NCBI RefSeq assembly: GCF_050947335.1
Contig: NW_027474076.1
Location: 28,858 to 92,857, forward strand
Direction: 5' to 3'
Source of the DNA: Megachile rotundata
Lineage: Eukaryota; Arthropoda; Insecta; Hymenoptera; Megachilidae
DNA length: 64,000 bases
Under the pieces are notes generated by a model. It worked only from the letters and a program-made list of their open reading frames with translations. It had not been told where the DNA came from and ran no database searches. The position numbers and the translations under genes were made by a program. This document shows, piece by piece, positions 23,827 to 37,769 of the stretch (position 1 is its first letter; the number at the start of each line of letters is the position of its first letter).

Positions 23827-26814
23827 TTATGTGATCGATAGAACGACAATTACTATACTTATTACTCTCATTATTATCAATCTAACTCATATTATTAGCC
23901 ATATTATGCTTATATGATCGATAGAACTACAATTACTATACTTATTACTCTTATTATTATAAATCTAACTCATACTCTTAACCATATTATGCACATAGGA
24001 TTGATAGAACTACAATTACTATACTCATTACTCTTATTATTATCAATCTAACTCATATTGTTAGCCATATTATGCTTATATGATCGACAGAACGACAACT
24101 CCTATACTTATTACACTCACAATTATCAATGTAACTCATATTATTAACCATATTATGCAGACATGATCAATAGAACGACAATTACTATACTCATTACTCT
24201 TATTATTATCAGTCTAACTCATATTATTAACCATATTATGCAGATATGATCGATAGAACTACAATTTCTATACTCATTACTCTTATTATTATCAATCTAA
24301 CTCATATTGTTAGCCATATTATGCTTATATGATCGATAGAACGACAATTACTATACTCATTACTCTTATTATTATCAATCTAACTCATATTATTAGCCAT
24401 ATTATGCTTATATGATCGATAGAACGACAATTACTATACCCATTACTCTTATTATTATCAATCTAACTCATATTATTAGCCATATTATGCTTATATGATC
24501 GACAGAACGACAACTCCTATACTTATTACACTCACAATTATCAATCTAACTCATATTATTAACCATATTATGCAGACATGATCAATAGAACGACAATTAC
24601 TATACTCATTACTCTTATTATTATCAGTCTAACTCATATTATTAACCATATTATGCAGATATGATCGATAGAACTACAATTTCTATACTCATTACTCTTA
24701 TTATTATCAATCTAACTCATATTGTTAGCCATATTATGCTTATATGATCGATAGAACGACAATTACTATACTCATTACTCTTATTATTATCAATCTAACT
24801 CATATTATTAGCCATATTATGCTTATATGATCGACAGAACGACAATTACTATACCCATTACTCTTATTATTATCAATCTAACTCATATTATTAGCCATAT
24901 TGTGCTTATATGATCGATAGAACGACAATTACTATATTCATTACTATTATTATTATCAATCTAACTCATATTATTAGCCATATTATGCTTACATGATCGA
25001 CAGAACGACAATTCCTATACTTATTACACTCACTATTATCAATCTAACTCATATTATTAACCATATTATGCAGACATGATCAATAGAACGACAATTACTA
25101 TACTCATTTCTCTTATAATTATCAATATAACTCATATTATTAGCCATATTATGCTTATATGATCGACAGACCGACAAATACTATACTTATTAATCTTAAT
25201 ATTATCAATCTAACTCATATTATTAACCATATTATGCAGATATGATCGATAGAACTACAATTTCTATACTCATTACTGTTATTATTATCAATCTAACTCA
25301 TATTGTTAGCCATATTATGCTTATATGATCGATAGAACGACAATTACTATACTCATTACTCTTATTATTATCAATCTAACTCATATTATTAGCCATATTA
25401 TGCTTATATGATCGATAGAACGACAATTACTATACTCATTACTCCTATTATTATCAATCTAACTCATATAATTAGCCATATTATGCTTATATGATCGATA
25501 GAACGACAATTACTATACACATTACTATTATTATTGTCAATCTAACTCATATTATTAGCCATATTATGCTTACATGATCGACAGAACGACAATTCCTATA
25601 TTTATTACACTCACTATTATCAATCTAACTCATATTATTAACCATATTATGCAGACGTGATCAATAGAACGACAATTACTCTACTCATTTCTCTTATTAT
25701 TATCAATCTAACTCATATTATTAGCCATATTATGCTTATATGATCGATAGAACGACAATTACTATACTTATTACTCTCATTATTATCAATCTAACTCATA
25801 TTATTAGCCATATTATGCTTGTATGATCGATAGAACTACAATTACTATACTCATTACTCTTATTATTATCAATCTAACTCATATTATTAGCCATATTATG
25901 CTTGTATGGTCGATTGAACTACAATTTCTATACTCATTACTCTTATTATTATCAATTTAACTCATATTATTAGCCATATTATGCTTATATGATCGATAGA
26001 ACGACAGTTACTATACTTATTCCTATTATTATTATCAATCTAACTCATATTATTAGCCATATTATGCTTATGTGATCGATAGAACGACAATTACTATACT
26101 TATTACTCTCATTATTATCAATCTAACTCATATTATTAGCCATATTATGCTTGTTTGATCGATAGAACTACAATTACTATACTTATTACTCTTATTATTA
26201 TAAATCTAACTCATATTCTTAACCATATTATGCACATAGGATTGATAGAACTACAATTACTATACTCATTACTCTTATTATTATCAATCTAACTCATATT
26301 ATTAGCCATATTATGCTTATATGATCGATTGAACTACAATTTCTATACTCATTACTCTTATTATTATCAATCTAACTCATATTGTTAGCCATATTATGCT
26401 TATATGATCGATAGAACGACAATTACTATACTCATTACTCTTATTATTATCAATCTAACTCATATTATTAGCCATAGTATGCTTATATGTTCGATAGAAC
26501 GACAATTACTATACTTATTCCTCTTATTATTACCAATCTAACTCATATTATTACGCATATTATGCTTATGTGATCGATAGAACGACAATTACTACACTTA
26601 TTACTCTTATTATTATCAATATAACTCATATTATTAGCCATATTATGCTTATATGATCGATAGACCGACAATTACTATACTAGTTACTCTTATTATTATC
26701 AATTTAACTCATATTATTAGCCATATTATGCTTATATGATCGATAGAACGGCAATTACTATACTTATTCCTCTTATTATTATCCATCTAACTCATATTAT
26801 TAGCCATATTATGC
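23827..26814. repeat. 36-monomer (2,988 bp) tandem duplication, copy 2
   Basis: Second copy, directly adjoining the first, with about three mismatches in 2,988 bp by eye. The left breakpoint is sharp: before 20,839 stands a plain A monomer, before 23,827 the 'gaacggcaatt' monomer. On the right, a further 12-monomer unit follows (26,815), but it carries other mutations, so the duplication ends here. Such identity between copies of an array whose monomers otherwise differ widely implies a recent event. Confidence 0.88.
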
Positions 26815-27809
26815 TTATGTGATCGATAGAACGACAATTACTATACTTATTACTCTCATTATTATCAATCTAACTCATATTATTAGCCATATTATGCTTA
26901 TATGATCGATAGAACTACAATTACTATACTTATTACTCTTATTATTATAAATCTAACTCATATTCTTAACCATATTATGCACATAGGATTGATAGAACTA
27001 CAATTACTATACTCATTACTCTTATTATTATCAATCTAACTCATATTGCTAGCCATATTATGCTTATATGATCGACAGAACGACAACCCCTATACTTATT
27101 ACACTCACAATTATCAATGTAACTCATATTATTAACCATATTATGCAGACATGATCAATAGAACGACAATTACTATACTCATTACTCTTATTATTATCAG
27201 TCTAACTCATATTATTAACCATATTATGCAGATATGATCGTTAGAACTACAATTTCTATACTCATTACTCTTATTATTATCAATCTAACTCATATTGTTA
27301 GCCATATTATGCTTATATGATCGATAGAACGACAATTACTATACTCATTACTCTTATTATTATCAATCTAACTCATATTATTAGCCATATTATGCTTATA
27401 TGATCGATAGAACGACAATTACTATACCCATTACTCTTATTATTATCAATCTAACTCATATTATTAGCCATATTATGCTTATATGATCGACAGAACGACA
27501 ACTCCTATACTTATTACACTCACAATTATCAATCTAACTCATATTATTAACCATATTATGCAGACATGATCAATAGAACGACAATTACTATACTCATTAC
27601 TCTTATTCTATCAGTCTAACTCATATTATTAACCATATTATGCAGATATGATCGATAGAACTACAATTTCTATACTCATTACTCTTATTATTATCAATCT
27701 AACTCATATTGTTAGCCATATTATGCTTATATGATCGATAGAACGACAATTACTATACTCATTACTCTTATTATTATCAATCTAACTCATATTATTAGCC
27801 ATATTATGC
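26815..27809. repeat. 12-monomer HOR, diverged copy (995 bp)
   Basis: Same order as the unit at 18,847, but with 'catattctt' in E, 'attgctagcc' in F, 'caacccctat' in G and 'gatcgttag' in the first I. The G and I changes are shared with the copies at 34,284 and 38,268, so these three form a second sub-lineage of the 12-mer. One base is missing in the second H copy (27,562). Confidence 0.85.
27562..27643. repeat. 82-bp monomer with a one-base deletion
   Basis: This H copy has 'cttattctatcag' where others have 'cttattattatcag': one base lost and one changed, private to this copy. Confidence 0.88.
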
Positions 27810-30800
27810 TTATATGATCGATAGAACGACAATTACTATACTTATTCCTCTTATTATTATCAATCTAACTCATATTGTTAGCCATATTATGCTTATATTA
27901 TCGATAGAACGGCAATTACTATACTTATTACTCTTATTATTATATATCTAACTCATATTATTAGCCATATTATGCTTATATGATCGATAGAACGACAATT
28001 ACTATACTTATTACTCTTATTATTATAAATCTAACTCATATTATTAGCCATATTATGCTTATATGATCGATAGAACGACAATTACTAAACTCATTGCTCT
28101 TATTATTATCAATCTAACTCATATTATTAGCCATATTATGCTTATATGATCGATAGAACGACAATTACTATACTTATTCCTCTTATTATTATCAATCTAA
28201 CTCATATTGTTAGCCATATTATGCTTATATGATCGATAGAACGACAATTACTATACTCATTACTCTTATTATTATCAATCTAACTCATATTATTAGCCAT
28301 ATTATTCTTACATGATCGACAGAACGACAATTCCTCTATTTATTACACTCACTATTATCAATCTAACTCATATTATTAACCATATTATGCAGACATGATC
28401 AATAGAACGACAATTACTCTACTCATTTCTCTTATTATTATCAATCTAACTCATATTATTAGCCATATTATGCTTATGTGATCGATAGAACGACAATCAC
28501 TATACTTATTACTCTTATTATTATCAATATAACTCATATTATTAGCCATATTATGCTTATATGATCGCTAGACCGACAACTACTATACTTATTAATCTTA
28601 ATATTATCAATCCAACTCATATTATTAACCATATTATGCAGATATGATCGATAGAACTACAATTTCTATACTCATTACTCTTATTATTATCAATCTAACT
28701 CATATCGTTAGCCATATTATGCTTATATGATCGATAGAACGACAATTACTATACTCATTACTCTTATTATTATCAATCTAACTCATATTGTTCGCCATAT
28801 TATGCTTATATGATCGATAGAACGACAATTACTATACTCATTACTCTTATTATTATCAATCTAACTCATATTATTAGCCATAGTATGCTTATATGATCGA
28901 CAGAACGACAACTCCTATACTTATTACACTCACAATTATCAATCTAACTCATATTATTAACCATATTATGCAGACATGATCAATAGAACGACAATTACTA
29001 TACTCATTACTCTTATTATTATCAGTCTAACTCATATTATTAACCATATTATGCAGATATGATCGATAGAACTACAATTTCTATACTCATTACTCTTGTT
29101 ATTATCAATCTAACTCATATTGTTAGCCATATTATGCTTATATGATCGATAGAACGACAATTACTATACTCATTACTCTTATTATTATCAATCTAACTCA
29201 TATTATTAGCCATATTATGCTTATATGATCGATAGAACGACAATTACTATACCCATTACTCTTATTATTATCAATCTAACTCATATTATTAGCCATATTG
29301 TGCTTATATGATCGATAGAACGACAATTACTATATTCATTACTATTATTATTATCAATCTAACTCATATTATTAGCCATATTATGCTTACATGATCGACA
29401 GAACGACAATTCCTATACTTATTACACTCACTATTATCAATCTAACTCATATTATTAACCATATTATGCAGACATGATCAATAGAACGACAATTACTATA
29501 CTCATTTCTCTTATTATTATCAATATAACTCATATTATTAGCCATATTATGCTTATATGATCGACAGACCGACAAATACTATACTTATTAATCTTAATAT
29601 TATCAATCTAACTCATATTATTAACCATATTATGCAGATATGATCGATAGAACTACAATTTCTATACTCATTACTGTTATTATTATCAATCTAACTCATA
29701 TTGTTAGCCATATTATGCTTATATGATCGATAGAACGACAATTACTATACTCATTACTCCTATTATTATCAATCTAACTCATATAATTAGCCATATTATG
29801 CTTATATGATCGATAGAACGACAATTACTATACACATTACTATTATTATTGTCAATCTAACTCATATTATTAGCCATATTATGCTTACATGATCGACAGA
29901 ACGACAATTCCTATATTTATTACACTCACTATTATCAATCTAACTCATATTATTAACCATATTATGCAGACGTGATCAATAGAACGACAATTACTCTACT
30001 CATTTCTCTTATTATTATCAATCTAACTCATATTATTAGCCATATTATGCTTATATGATCGATAGAACGACAATTACTATACTTATTCCTCTTATTATTA
30101 TCAATCTAACTCATATTATTAGCCATATTATGCTTATGTGATCGATAGAACGACAATTACTATACTTATTACTCTCATTATTATCAATCTAACTCATATT
30201 ATTAGCCATATTATGCTTGTATGATCGATAGAACTACAATTACTATACTCATTACTCTTATTATTATCAATCTAACTCATATTATTAGCCATATTATGCT
30301 TGTATGGTCGATTGAACTACAATTTCTATACTCATTACTCTTATTATTATCAATTTAACTCATATTATTAGCCATATTATGCTTATATGATCGATAGAAC
30401 GACAATTACTATACTTATTCCTCTTATTATTATCAATCTAACTCATATTATTAGCCATATTATGCTTATGTGATCGATAGAACGACAATTACTATACTTA
30501 TTACTCTCATTATTATCAATCTAACTCATATTATTAGCCATATTATGCTTGTTTGATCGATAGAACTACAATTACTATACTTATTACTCTTATTATTATA
30601 AATCTAACTCATATTCTTAACCATATTATGCACATAGGATTGATAGAACTACAATTACTATACTCATTACTCTTATTATTATCAATCTAACTCATATTAT
30701 TAGCCATATTATGCTTATATGATCGATTGAACTACAATTTCTATACTCATTACTCTTATTATTATCAATCTAACTCATATTGTTAGCCATATTATGCTTA

Positions 30801-33702
30801 TATGATCGATAGAACGACAATTACTATACCCATTACTCTTATTATTATCAATCTAACTCATATTATTAGCCATAGTATGCTTATATGATCGACAGAACGA
30901 CAACTCCTATACTTATTACACTCACAATTATCAATCTAACTCATATTATTAACCATATTATGCAGACATGATCAATAGAACGACAATTACTATACTCATT
31001 ACTCTTATTATTATCAGTCTAACTCATATTATTAACCATATTATGCAGATATGATCGATAGAACTACAATTTCTATACTCATTACTCTTATTATTATCAA
31101 TCTAACTCATATTGTTAGCCATATTATGCTTATATGATCGATAGAACGACAATTACTATACTCATTACTCTTATTATTATCAATCTAACTCATATTATTA
31201 GCCATATTATGCTTATATGATCGATAGAACGACAATTACTATACTTATTCCTCTTATTATTATCAATCTAACTCATATTGTTAGCCATATTATGCTTATA
31301 TGATCGATAGAACGACAATTACTATACTCATTACTCTTATTATTATCAATCTAACTCATATTATTAGCCATATTATTCTTACATGATCGACAGAACGACA
31401 ATTCCTCTATTTATTACACTCACTATTATCAATCTAACTCATATTATTATCCATATTATGCAGACATGATCAATAGAACGACAATTACTCTACTCATTTC
31501 TCTTATTATTATCAATCTAACTCATATTATTAGCCATATTATGCTTATGTGATCGATAGAACGACAATCACTATACTTATTACTCTTATTATTATCAATA
31601 TAACTCATATTATTAGCCATATTATGCTTATATGATCGCTAGACCGACAACTACTATACTTATTAATCTTAATATTATCAATCCAACTCATATTATTAAC
31701 CATATTATGCAGATATGATCGATAGAACTCCAATTTCTATACTCATTACTCTTATTATTATCAATCTAACTCATATTGTTAGCCATATTATGCTTATATG
31801 ATCGATAGAACGACAATTACTATACTCATTACTCTTATTATTATCAATCTAACTCATATTGTTAGCCATATTATGCTTATATGATCGATAGAACGACAAT
31901 TACTATACTCATTACTCTTATTATTATCAATCTAACTCATATTATTAGCCATAGTATGCTTATATGTTCGATAGAACGACAATTACTATACTTATTCCTC
32001 TTATTATTATCAATCTAACTCATATTATTACGCATATTATGCTTATGTGATCGATAGAACGACAATTACTACACTTATTACTCTTATTATTATAAATATA
32101 ACTCATATTATTAGCCATATTATGCTTATATGATCGATAGACCGACAATTACTATACTCATTACTCTTATTATTATCAATCTAACTCATATTATTAGCCA
32201 TATTGTGCTTATATGATCGATAGAACGACAATTACTATACACATTACTATTATTGTTATCAATCTAACTCATATTATTAGCCATATTATGCTTACATGAT
32301 CGACAGAACGACAATTCCTCTATTTATTACACTCACTATTATCAATCTAACTCATATTATTCACCATATTATGCAGACATGATCAATAGAACGACAATTA
32401 CTCTACTCATTTCTCTTATTATTATCAATCTAACTCATATTATTAGCCATATAATGCTTATGTGATCGATAGAACGACAATCACTATACTTATTACTCTT
32501 ATTATTATCAATATAACTCATATTATTAGCCATATTATGCTTATATGATCGCTAGAACGACAATTTCTATACCCATTACTCTTATTATTATCAATCTAAC
32601 TCATATTATTAGCCATATTATGCTTATATGATCGATAGAGCGACAATTACTATACCCATTACTCATATTATTATCAATCTAACTCATATTATTAGCCATA
32701 TTATGCTTATATGATCGATAGAACGACAATTACTGTACTTATTCCTCTTATTATTATCAATCTAACTCATATTGTTAGCCATATTATGCTTATATGATCG
32801 ATAGAACGACAATTACTATACTCATTACTCTTATTATTATCAATCTAACTCATATTATTAGCCATATTATGCTTATATGATCGATAGAACGACCATTACT
32901 ATACTCATTACTCCTATTATTATCAATCTAACTCATATTATTAGCCATATTATGCTTATATGATCGATAGAACGACAATTACTATACCCATTACTCTTAT
33001 TATTATCAATCTAACTCATATTATTAGCCATATTATGCTTATATGATCGATAGAACGACAATTACTATACTTATTCCTCTTATTATTACCAATCTAACTC
33101 ATATTATTAGCCATATTGTGTTTATGTGATCGATAGGACGACAATCACTATACTTATTACTCTTAATATTATCAATCTAACTCATATTATCAGCCATATT
33201 ATGCTTATATGACCGATAGAACTACAATTCCTATACTTATTACTCTTATTATTATAAATCTAACTCATATTCTTAACCATATTATGCACATAGGATTGAT
33301 AGAACTACAATTCCTATACTCATTACTCTTATTATTATCAATCTAACTCATATTATTAGCCATATTATGCTTATATGATCGATAGAGCGACAATTACTAT
33401 ACCCATTACTCTCATTATTATCAATCTAACTCATATTATTAGCCATATTATGCTTGTATGTTCGATAGAACTACAATTACTATACTCATTACTCTTATTA
33501 TTATCAATCTAACTCATATTATTAGCCATATTATGCTTGTATGGTCGATTGAACTACAATTTCTATACTCATTACTCTTATTATTATCAATTTAACTCAT
33601 ATTATTAGCCATATTATGCTTATATGATCGATAGAACGACAATTACTATACTTATTCCTCTTATTATTATCAATCTAACTCATATTATTAGCCATATTAT
33701 GC
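27810..33702. repeat. Satellite mosaic (71 monomers)
   Basis: Partial copies of the surrounding HORs are shuffled here: several C/A pairs ending 'attgttagcc', G' copies preceded by 'attattcttacatg' (28,308 and 31,373), N followed by the 83-bp O form with 'caatccaac' (28.6 and 31.6 kb), G-H-I-A runs, and the 12-monomer segment 29,802-30,797. Private changes include 'catatcgtt' (about 28,702), 'attgttcgcc' (28,788), 'gaactccaatt' (31,727) and 'ttcaccat' (32,360). Block P type monomers (P, E, F) reappear near 33.1-33.3 kb. Confidence 0.8.
29802..30797. repeat. 12-monomer segment (996 bp) recurring at 36,774
   Basis: The order is the 'tacacatt'/'attgtcaatc' copy, G', H with 'agacgtg', C, D, a 'ttgtatgatc' copy, J, C, D, E with 'ttgtttgatc', F and a 'gattgaac' copy. 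The same order stands at 36,774-37,769, a spacing of exactly 84 monomers (6,972 bp). I saw no difference between the two. A version with one monomer fewer, joined by the C/D hybrid, lies inside the 2,988-bp duplication. Confidence 0.85.
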
Positions 33703-35777
33703 TTATATGATCGATTGAACTACAATTTCTATACTCATTACTCTTATTATTATCAATCTAACTCATATTGTTAGCCATATTATGCTTATATGATCGATAG
33801 AACGACAATTACTATACTCATTACTCTTATTATTATCAATCTAACTCATATTATTAGCCATAGTATGCTTATATGTTCGATAGAACGACAATTACTATAC
33901 TTATTCCTCTTATTATTACCAATCTAACTCATATTATTACGCATATTATGCTTATGTGATCGATAGAACGACAATTACTACACTTATTACTCTTATTATT
34001 ATCAATATAACTCATATTATTAGCCATATTATGCTTATATGATCGATAGACCGACAATTACTATACTCATTACTCTTATTATTATCAATCTAACTCATAT
34101 TATTAGCCATATTATGCTTGTATGGTCGATTGAACTACAATTACTATACTAGTTACTCTTATTATTATCAATTTAACTCATATTATTAGCCATATTATGC
34201 TTATATGATCGATAGAACGACAATTACTATACTTATTCCTCTTATTATTATCCATCTAACTCATATTATTAGCCATATTATGCTTATGTGATCGATAGAA
34301 CGACAATTACTATACTTATTACTCTCATTATTATCAATCTAACTCATATTATTAGCCATATTATGCTTATATGATCGATAGAACTACAATTACTATACTT
34401 ATTACTCTTATTATTATAAATCTAACTCATATTCTTAACCATATTATGCACATAGGATTGATAGAACTACAATTACTATACTCATTACTCTTATTATTAT
34501 CAATCTAACTCATATTGTTAGCCATATTATGCTTATATGATCGACAGAACGACAACCCCTATACTTATTACACTCACAATTATCAATGTAACTCATATTA
34601 TTAACCATATTATGCAGACATGATCAATAGAACGACAATTACTATACTCATTACTCTTATTATTATCAGTCTAACTCATATTATTAACCATATTATGCAG
34701 ATATGATCGTTAGAACTACAATTTCTATACTCATTACTCTTATTATTATCAATCTAACTCATATTGTTAGCCATATTATGCTTATATGATCGATAGAACG
34801 ACAATTACTATACTCATTACTCTTATTATTATCAATGTAACTCATATTATTAGCCATATTATGCTTATATGATCGATAGAACGACAATTACTATACCCAT
34901 TACTCTTATTATTATCAATCTAACTCATATTATTAGCCATATTATGCTTATATGATCGACAGAACGACAACTCCTATACTTATTACACTCACAATTATCA
35001 ATCTAACTCATATTATTAACCATATTATGCAGACATGATCAATAGAACGACAATTACTATACTCATTACTCTTATTATTATCAGTCTAACTCATATTATT
35101 AACCATATTATGCAGATATGATCGATAGAACTACAATTTCTATACTCATTACTCTTATTATTATCAATCTAACTCATATTGTTAGCCATATTATGCTTAT
35201 ATGATCGATAGAACGACAATTACTATACTCATTACTCTTATTATTATCAATCTAACTCATATTATTAGCCATATTATGCTTATATGATCGATAGAACGAC
35301 AATTACTATACTTATTCCTCTTATTATTATCAATCTAACTCATATTGTTAGCCATATTATGCTTATATGATCGATAGAACGACAATTACTATACTCATTA
35401 CTCTTATTATTATCAATCTAACTCATATTATTAGCCATATTATTCTTACATGATCGACAGAACGACAATTCCTCTATTTATTACACTCACTATTATCAAT
35501 CTAACTCATATTATTAACCATATTATGCAGATATGATCGTTAGAACTACAATTTCTATACTCATTACTCTTATTATTATCAATCTAACTCATATTGTTAG
35601 CCATATTATGCTTATATGATCGATAGAACGACAATTACTATACTCATTACTCTTATTATTATCAATCTAACTCATATTATTAGCCATATTATGCTTATAT
35701 GATCGATAGAACGACAATTACTATACCCATTACTCTTATTATTATCAATCTAACTCATATTATTAGCCATATTATGC
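33703..35777. repeat. 25-monomer block, copy 1 (spacing 3,984 bp)
   Basis: It starts with the 'gattgaac' copy, then A, 'catagtatgc', 'tactacac', J with 'ctagttactc' (34,149), C with 'atccatc', and a full 12-mer HOR at 34,284, then C, A, G' and an I copy with 'gatcgttag' (35,529), A and B. It recurs at 37,687-39,761, exactly 48 monomers away. Differences seen: 'caatgtaac' near 34,831 against 'caatctaac', 'ctcctattatt' near 38,389 in copy 2, 'gaatgac' near 39,278 and 'agatgtgatc' at 39,513. The preceding monomers do not match, so the left breakpoint is here. Confidence 0.86.
34284..35279. repeat. 12-monomer HOR copy (second sub-lineage)
   Basis: Order D-E-F-G-H-I-A-B-G-H-I-A, 996 bp, with 'caacccctat' in G and 'gatcgttag' in the first I. 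These mark the sub-lineage also seen at 26,815 and 38,268, against the three copies from 18,847 and the one at 23,827, which have 'caactcctat' and 'gatcgatag'. Confidence 0.87.
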
Positions 35778-36358
35778 TTATATGATCGACAGAACGACAA
35801 CTCCTATACTTATTACACTCACAATTATCAATCTAACTCATATTATTAACCATATTATGCAGACATGATCAATAGAACGACAATTACTATACTCATTACT
35901 CTTATTATTATCAGTCTAACTCATATTATTAACCATATTATGCAGATATGATCGATAGAACTACAATTTCTATACTCATTACTCTTATTATTATCAATCT
36001 AACTCATATTGTTAGCCATATTATGCTTATATGATCGATAGAACGACAATTACTATACTCATTACTCTTATTATTATCAATCTAACTCATATTATTAGCC
36101 ATATTATGCTTATATGATCGATAGAACGACAATTACTATACTTATTCCTCTTATTATTATCAATCTAACTCATATTGTTAGCCATATTATGCTTATATGA
36201 TCGATAGAACGACAATTACTATACTCATTACTCTTATTATTATCAATCTAACTCATATTATTAGCCATATTATTCTTACATGATCGACAGAACGACAATT
36301 CCTCTATTTATTACACTCACTATTATCAATCTAACTCATATTATTAACCATATTATGC
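34699..36358. repeat. 10-monomer (830 bp) tandem duplication
   Basis: Copies at 34,699-35,528 and 35,529-36,358 both run I with 'gatcgttag', A, B, G, H, I, A, C, A, G' with 'attattcttacatg'. The single difference I saw is 'caatgtaac' in the first copy (about 34,831). The join puts an I monomer right after G', an adjacency absent from the longer HORs except in the related copy at 39,513, which is where the exchange must have occurred. After the second copy the order resumes with an H copy reading 'gattaatag'. Confidence 0.87.
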
Positions 36359-36773
36359 AGACATGATTAATAGAACGACAATTACTCTACTCATTTCTCT
36401 TATTATTATCAATCTAACTCATATTATTAGCCATATTATGCTTATGTGATCGATAGAACGACAATCACTATACTTATTACTCTTATTATTATCAATATAA
36501 CTCATATTATTAGCCATATTATGCTTATATGATCGCTAGACCGACAACTACTATACTTATTAATCTTAATATTATCAATCCAACTCATATTATTAACCAT
36601 ATTATGCAGATATGATCGATAGAACTACAATTTCTATACTCATTACTCTTATTATTATCAATCTAACTCATATTGTTAGCCATATTATGCTTATATGATC
36701 GATAGAACGACAATTACTATACTCATTACTCTTATTATTATCAATCTAACTCATATTGTTAGCCATATTATGC
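36359..36773. repeat. Satellite mosaic (5 monomers)
   Basis: H with private 'gattaatag', N, the 83-bp O form with 'caatccaac', I and A. The H-N-O-I-A order matches 28.4-28.7 kb and 31.5-31.8 kb. Confidence 0.82.
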
Positions 36774-37769
36774 TTATATGATCGATAGAACGACAATTAC
36801 TATACACATTACTATTATTATTGTCAATCTAACTCATATTATTAGCCATATTATGCTTACATGATCGACAGAACGACAATTCCTATATTTATTACACTCA
36901 CTATTATCAATCTAACTCATATTATTAACCATATTATGCAGACGTGATCAATAGAACGACAATTACTCTACTCATTTCTCTTATTATTATCAATCTAACT
37001 CATATTATTAGCCATATTATGCTTATATGATCGATAGAACGACAATTACTATACTTATTCCTCTTATTATTATCAATCTAACTCATATTATTAGCCATAT
37101 TATGCTTATGTGATCGATAGAACGACAATTACTATACTTATTACTCTCATTATTATCAATCTAACTCATATTATTAGCCATATTATGCTTGTATGATCGA
37201 TAGAACTACAATTACTATACTCATTACTCTTATTATTATCAATCTAACTCATATTATTAGCCATATTATGCTTGTATGGTCGATTGAACTACAATTTCTA
37301 TACTCATTACTCTTATTATTATCAATTTAACTCATATTATTAGCCATATTATGCTTATATGATCGATAGAACGACAATTACTATACTTATTCCTCTTATT
37401 ATTATCAATCTAACTCATATTATTAGCCATATTATGCTTATGTGATCGATAGAACGACAATTACTATACTTATTACTCTCATTATTATCAATCTAACTCA
37501 TATTATTAGCCATATTATGCTTGTTTGATCGATAGAACTACAATTACTATACTTATTACTCTTATTATTATAAATCTAACTCATATTCTTAACCATATTA
37601 TGCACATAGGATTGATAGAACTACAATTACTATACTCATTACTCTTATTATTATCAATCTAACTCATATTATTAGCCATATTATGCTTATATGATCGATT
37701 GAACTACAATTTCTATACTCATTACTCTTATTATTATCAATCTAACTCATATTGTTAGCCATATTATGC
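36774..37769. repeat. 12-monomer segment, second copy of 29,802-30,797
   Basis: Exactly 84 monomers from its partner and identical by eye. Its last monomer (37,687) is also the first of the 25-monomer block, so the two duplicated segments overlap by one monomer here. In copy 1 of the 25-monomer block the preceding monomer is C, without the E and F steps. Confidence 0.85.

Noticed and set aside
20839..26814. Long identical copies read purely as assembly error
   Set aside because: Several substitutions distinguish the copies and the breakpoints are in monomer register, which fits real duplication; however, an artefact cannot be excluded without reads.
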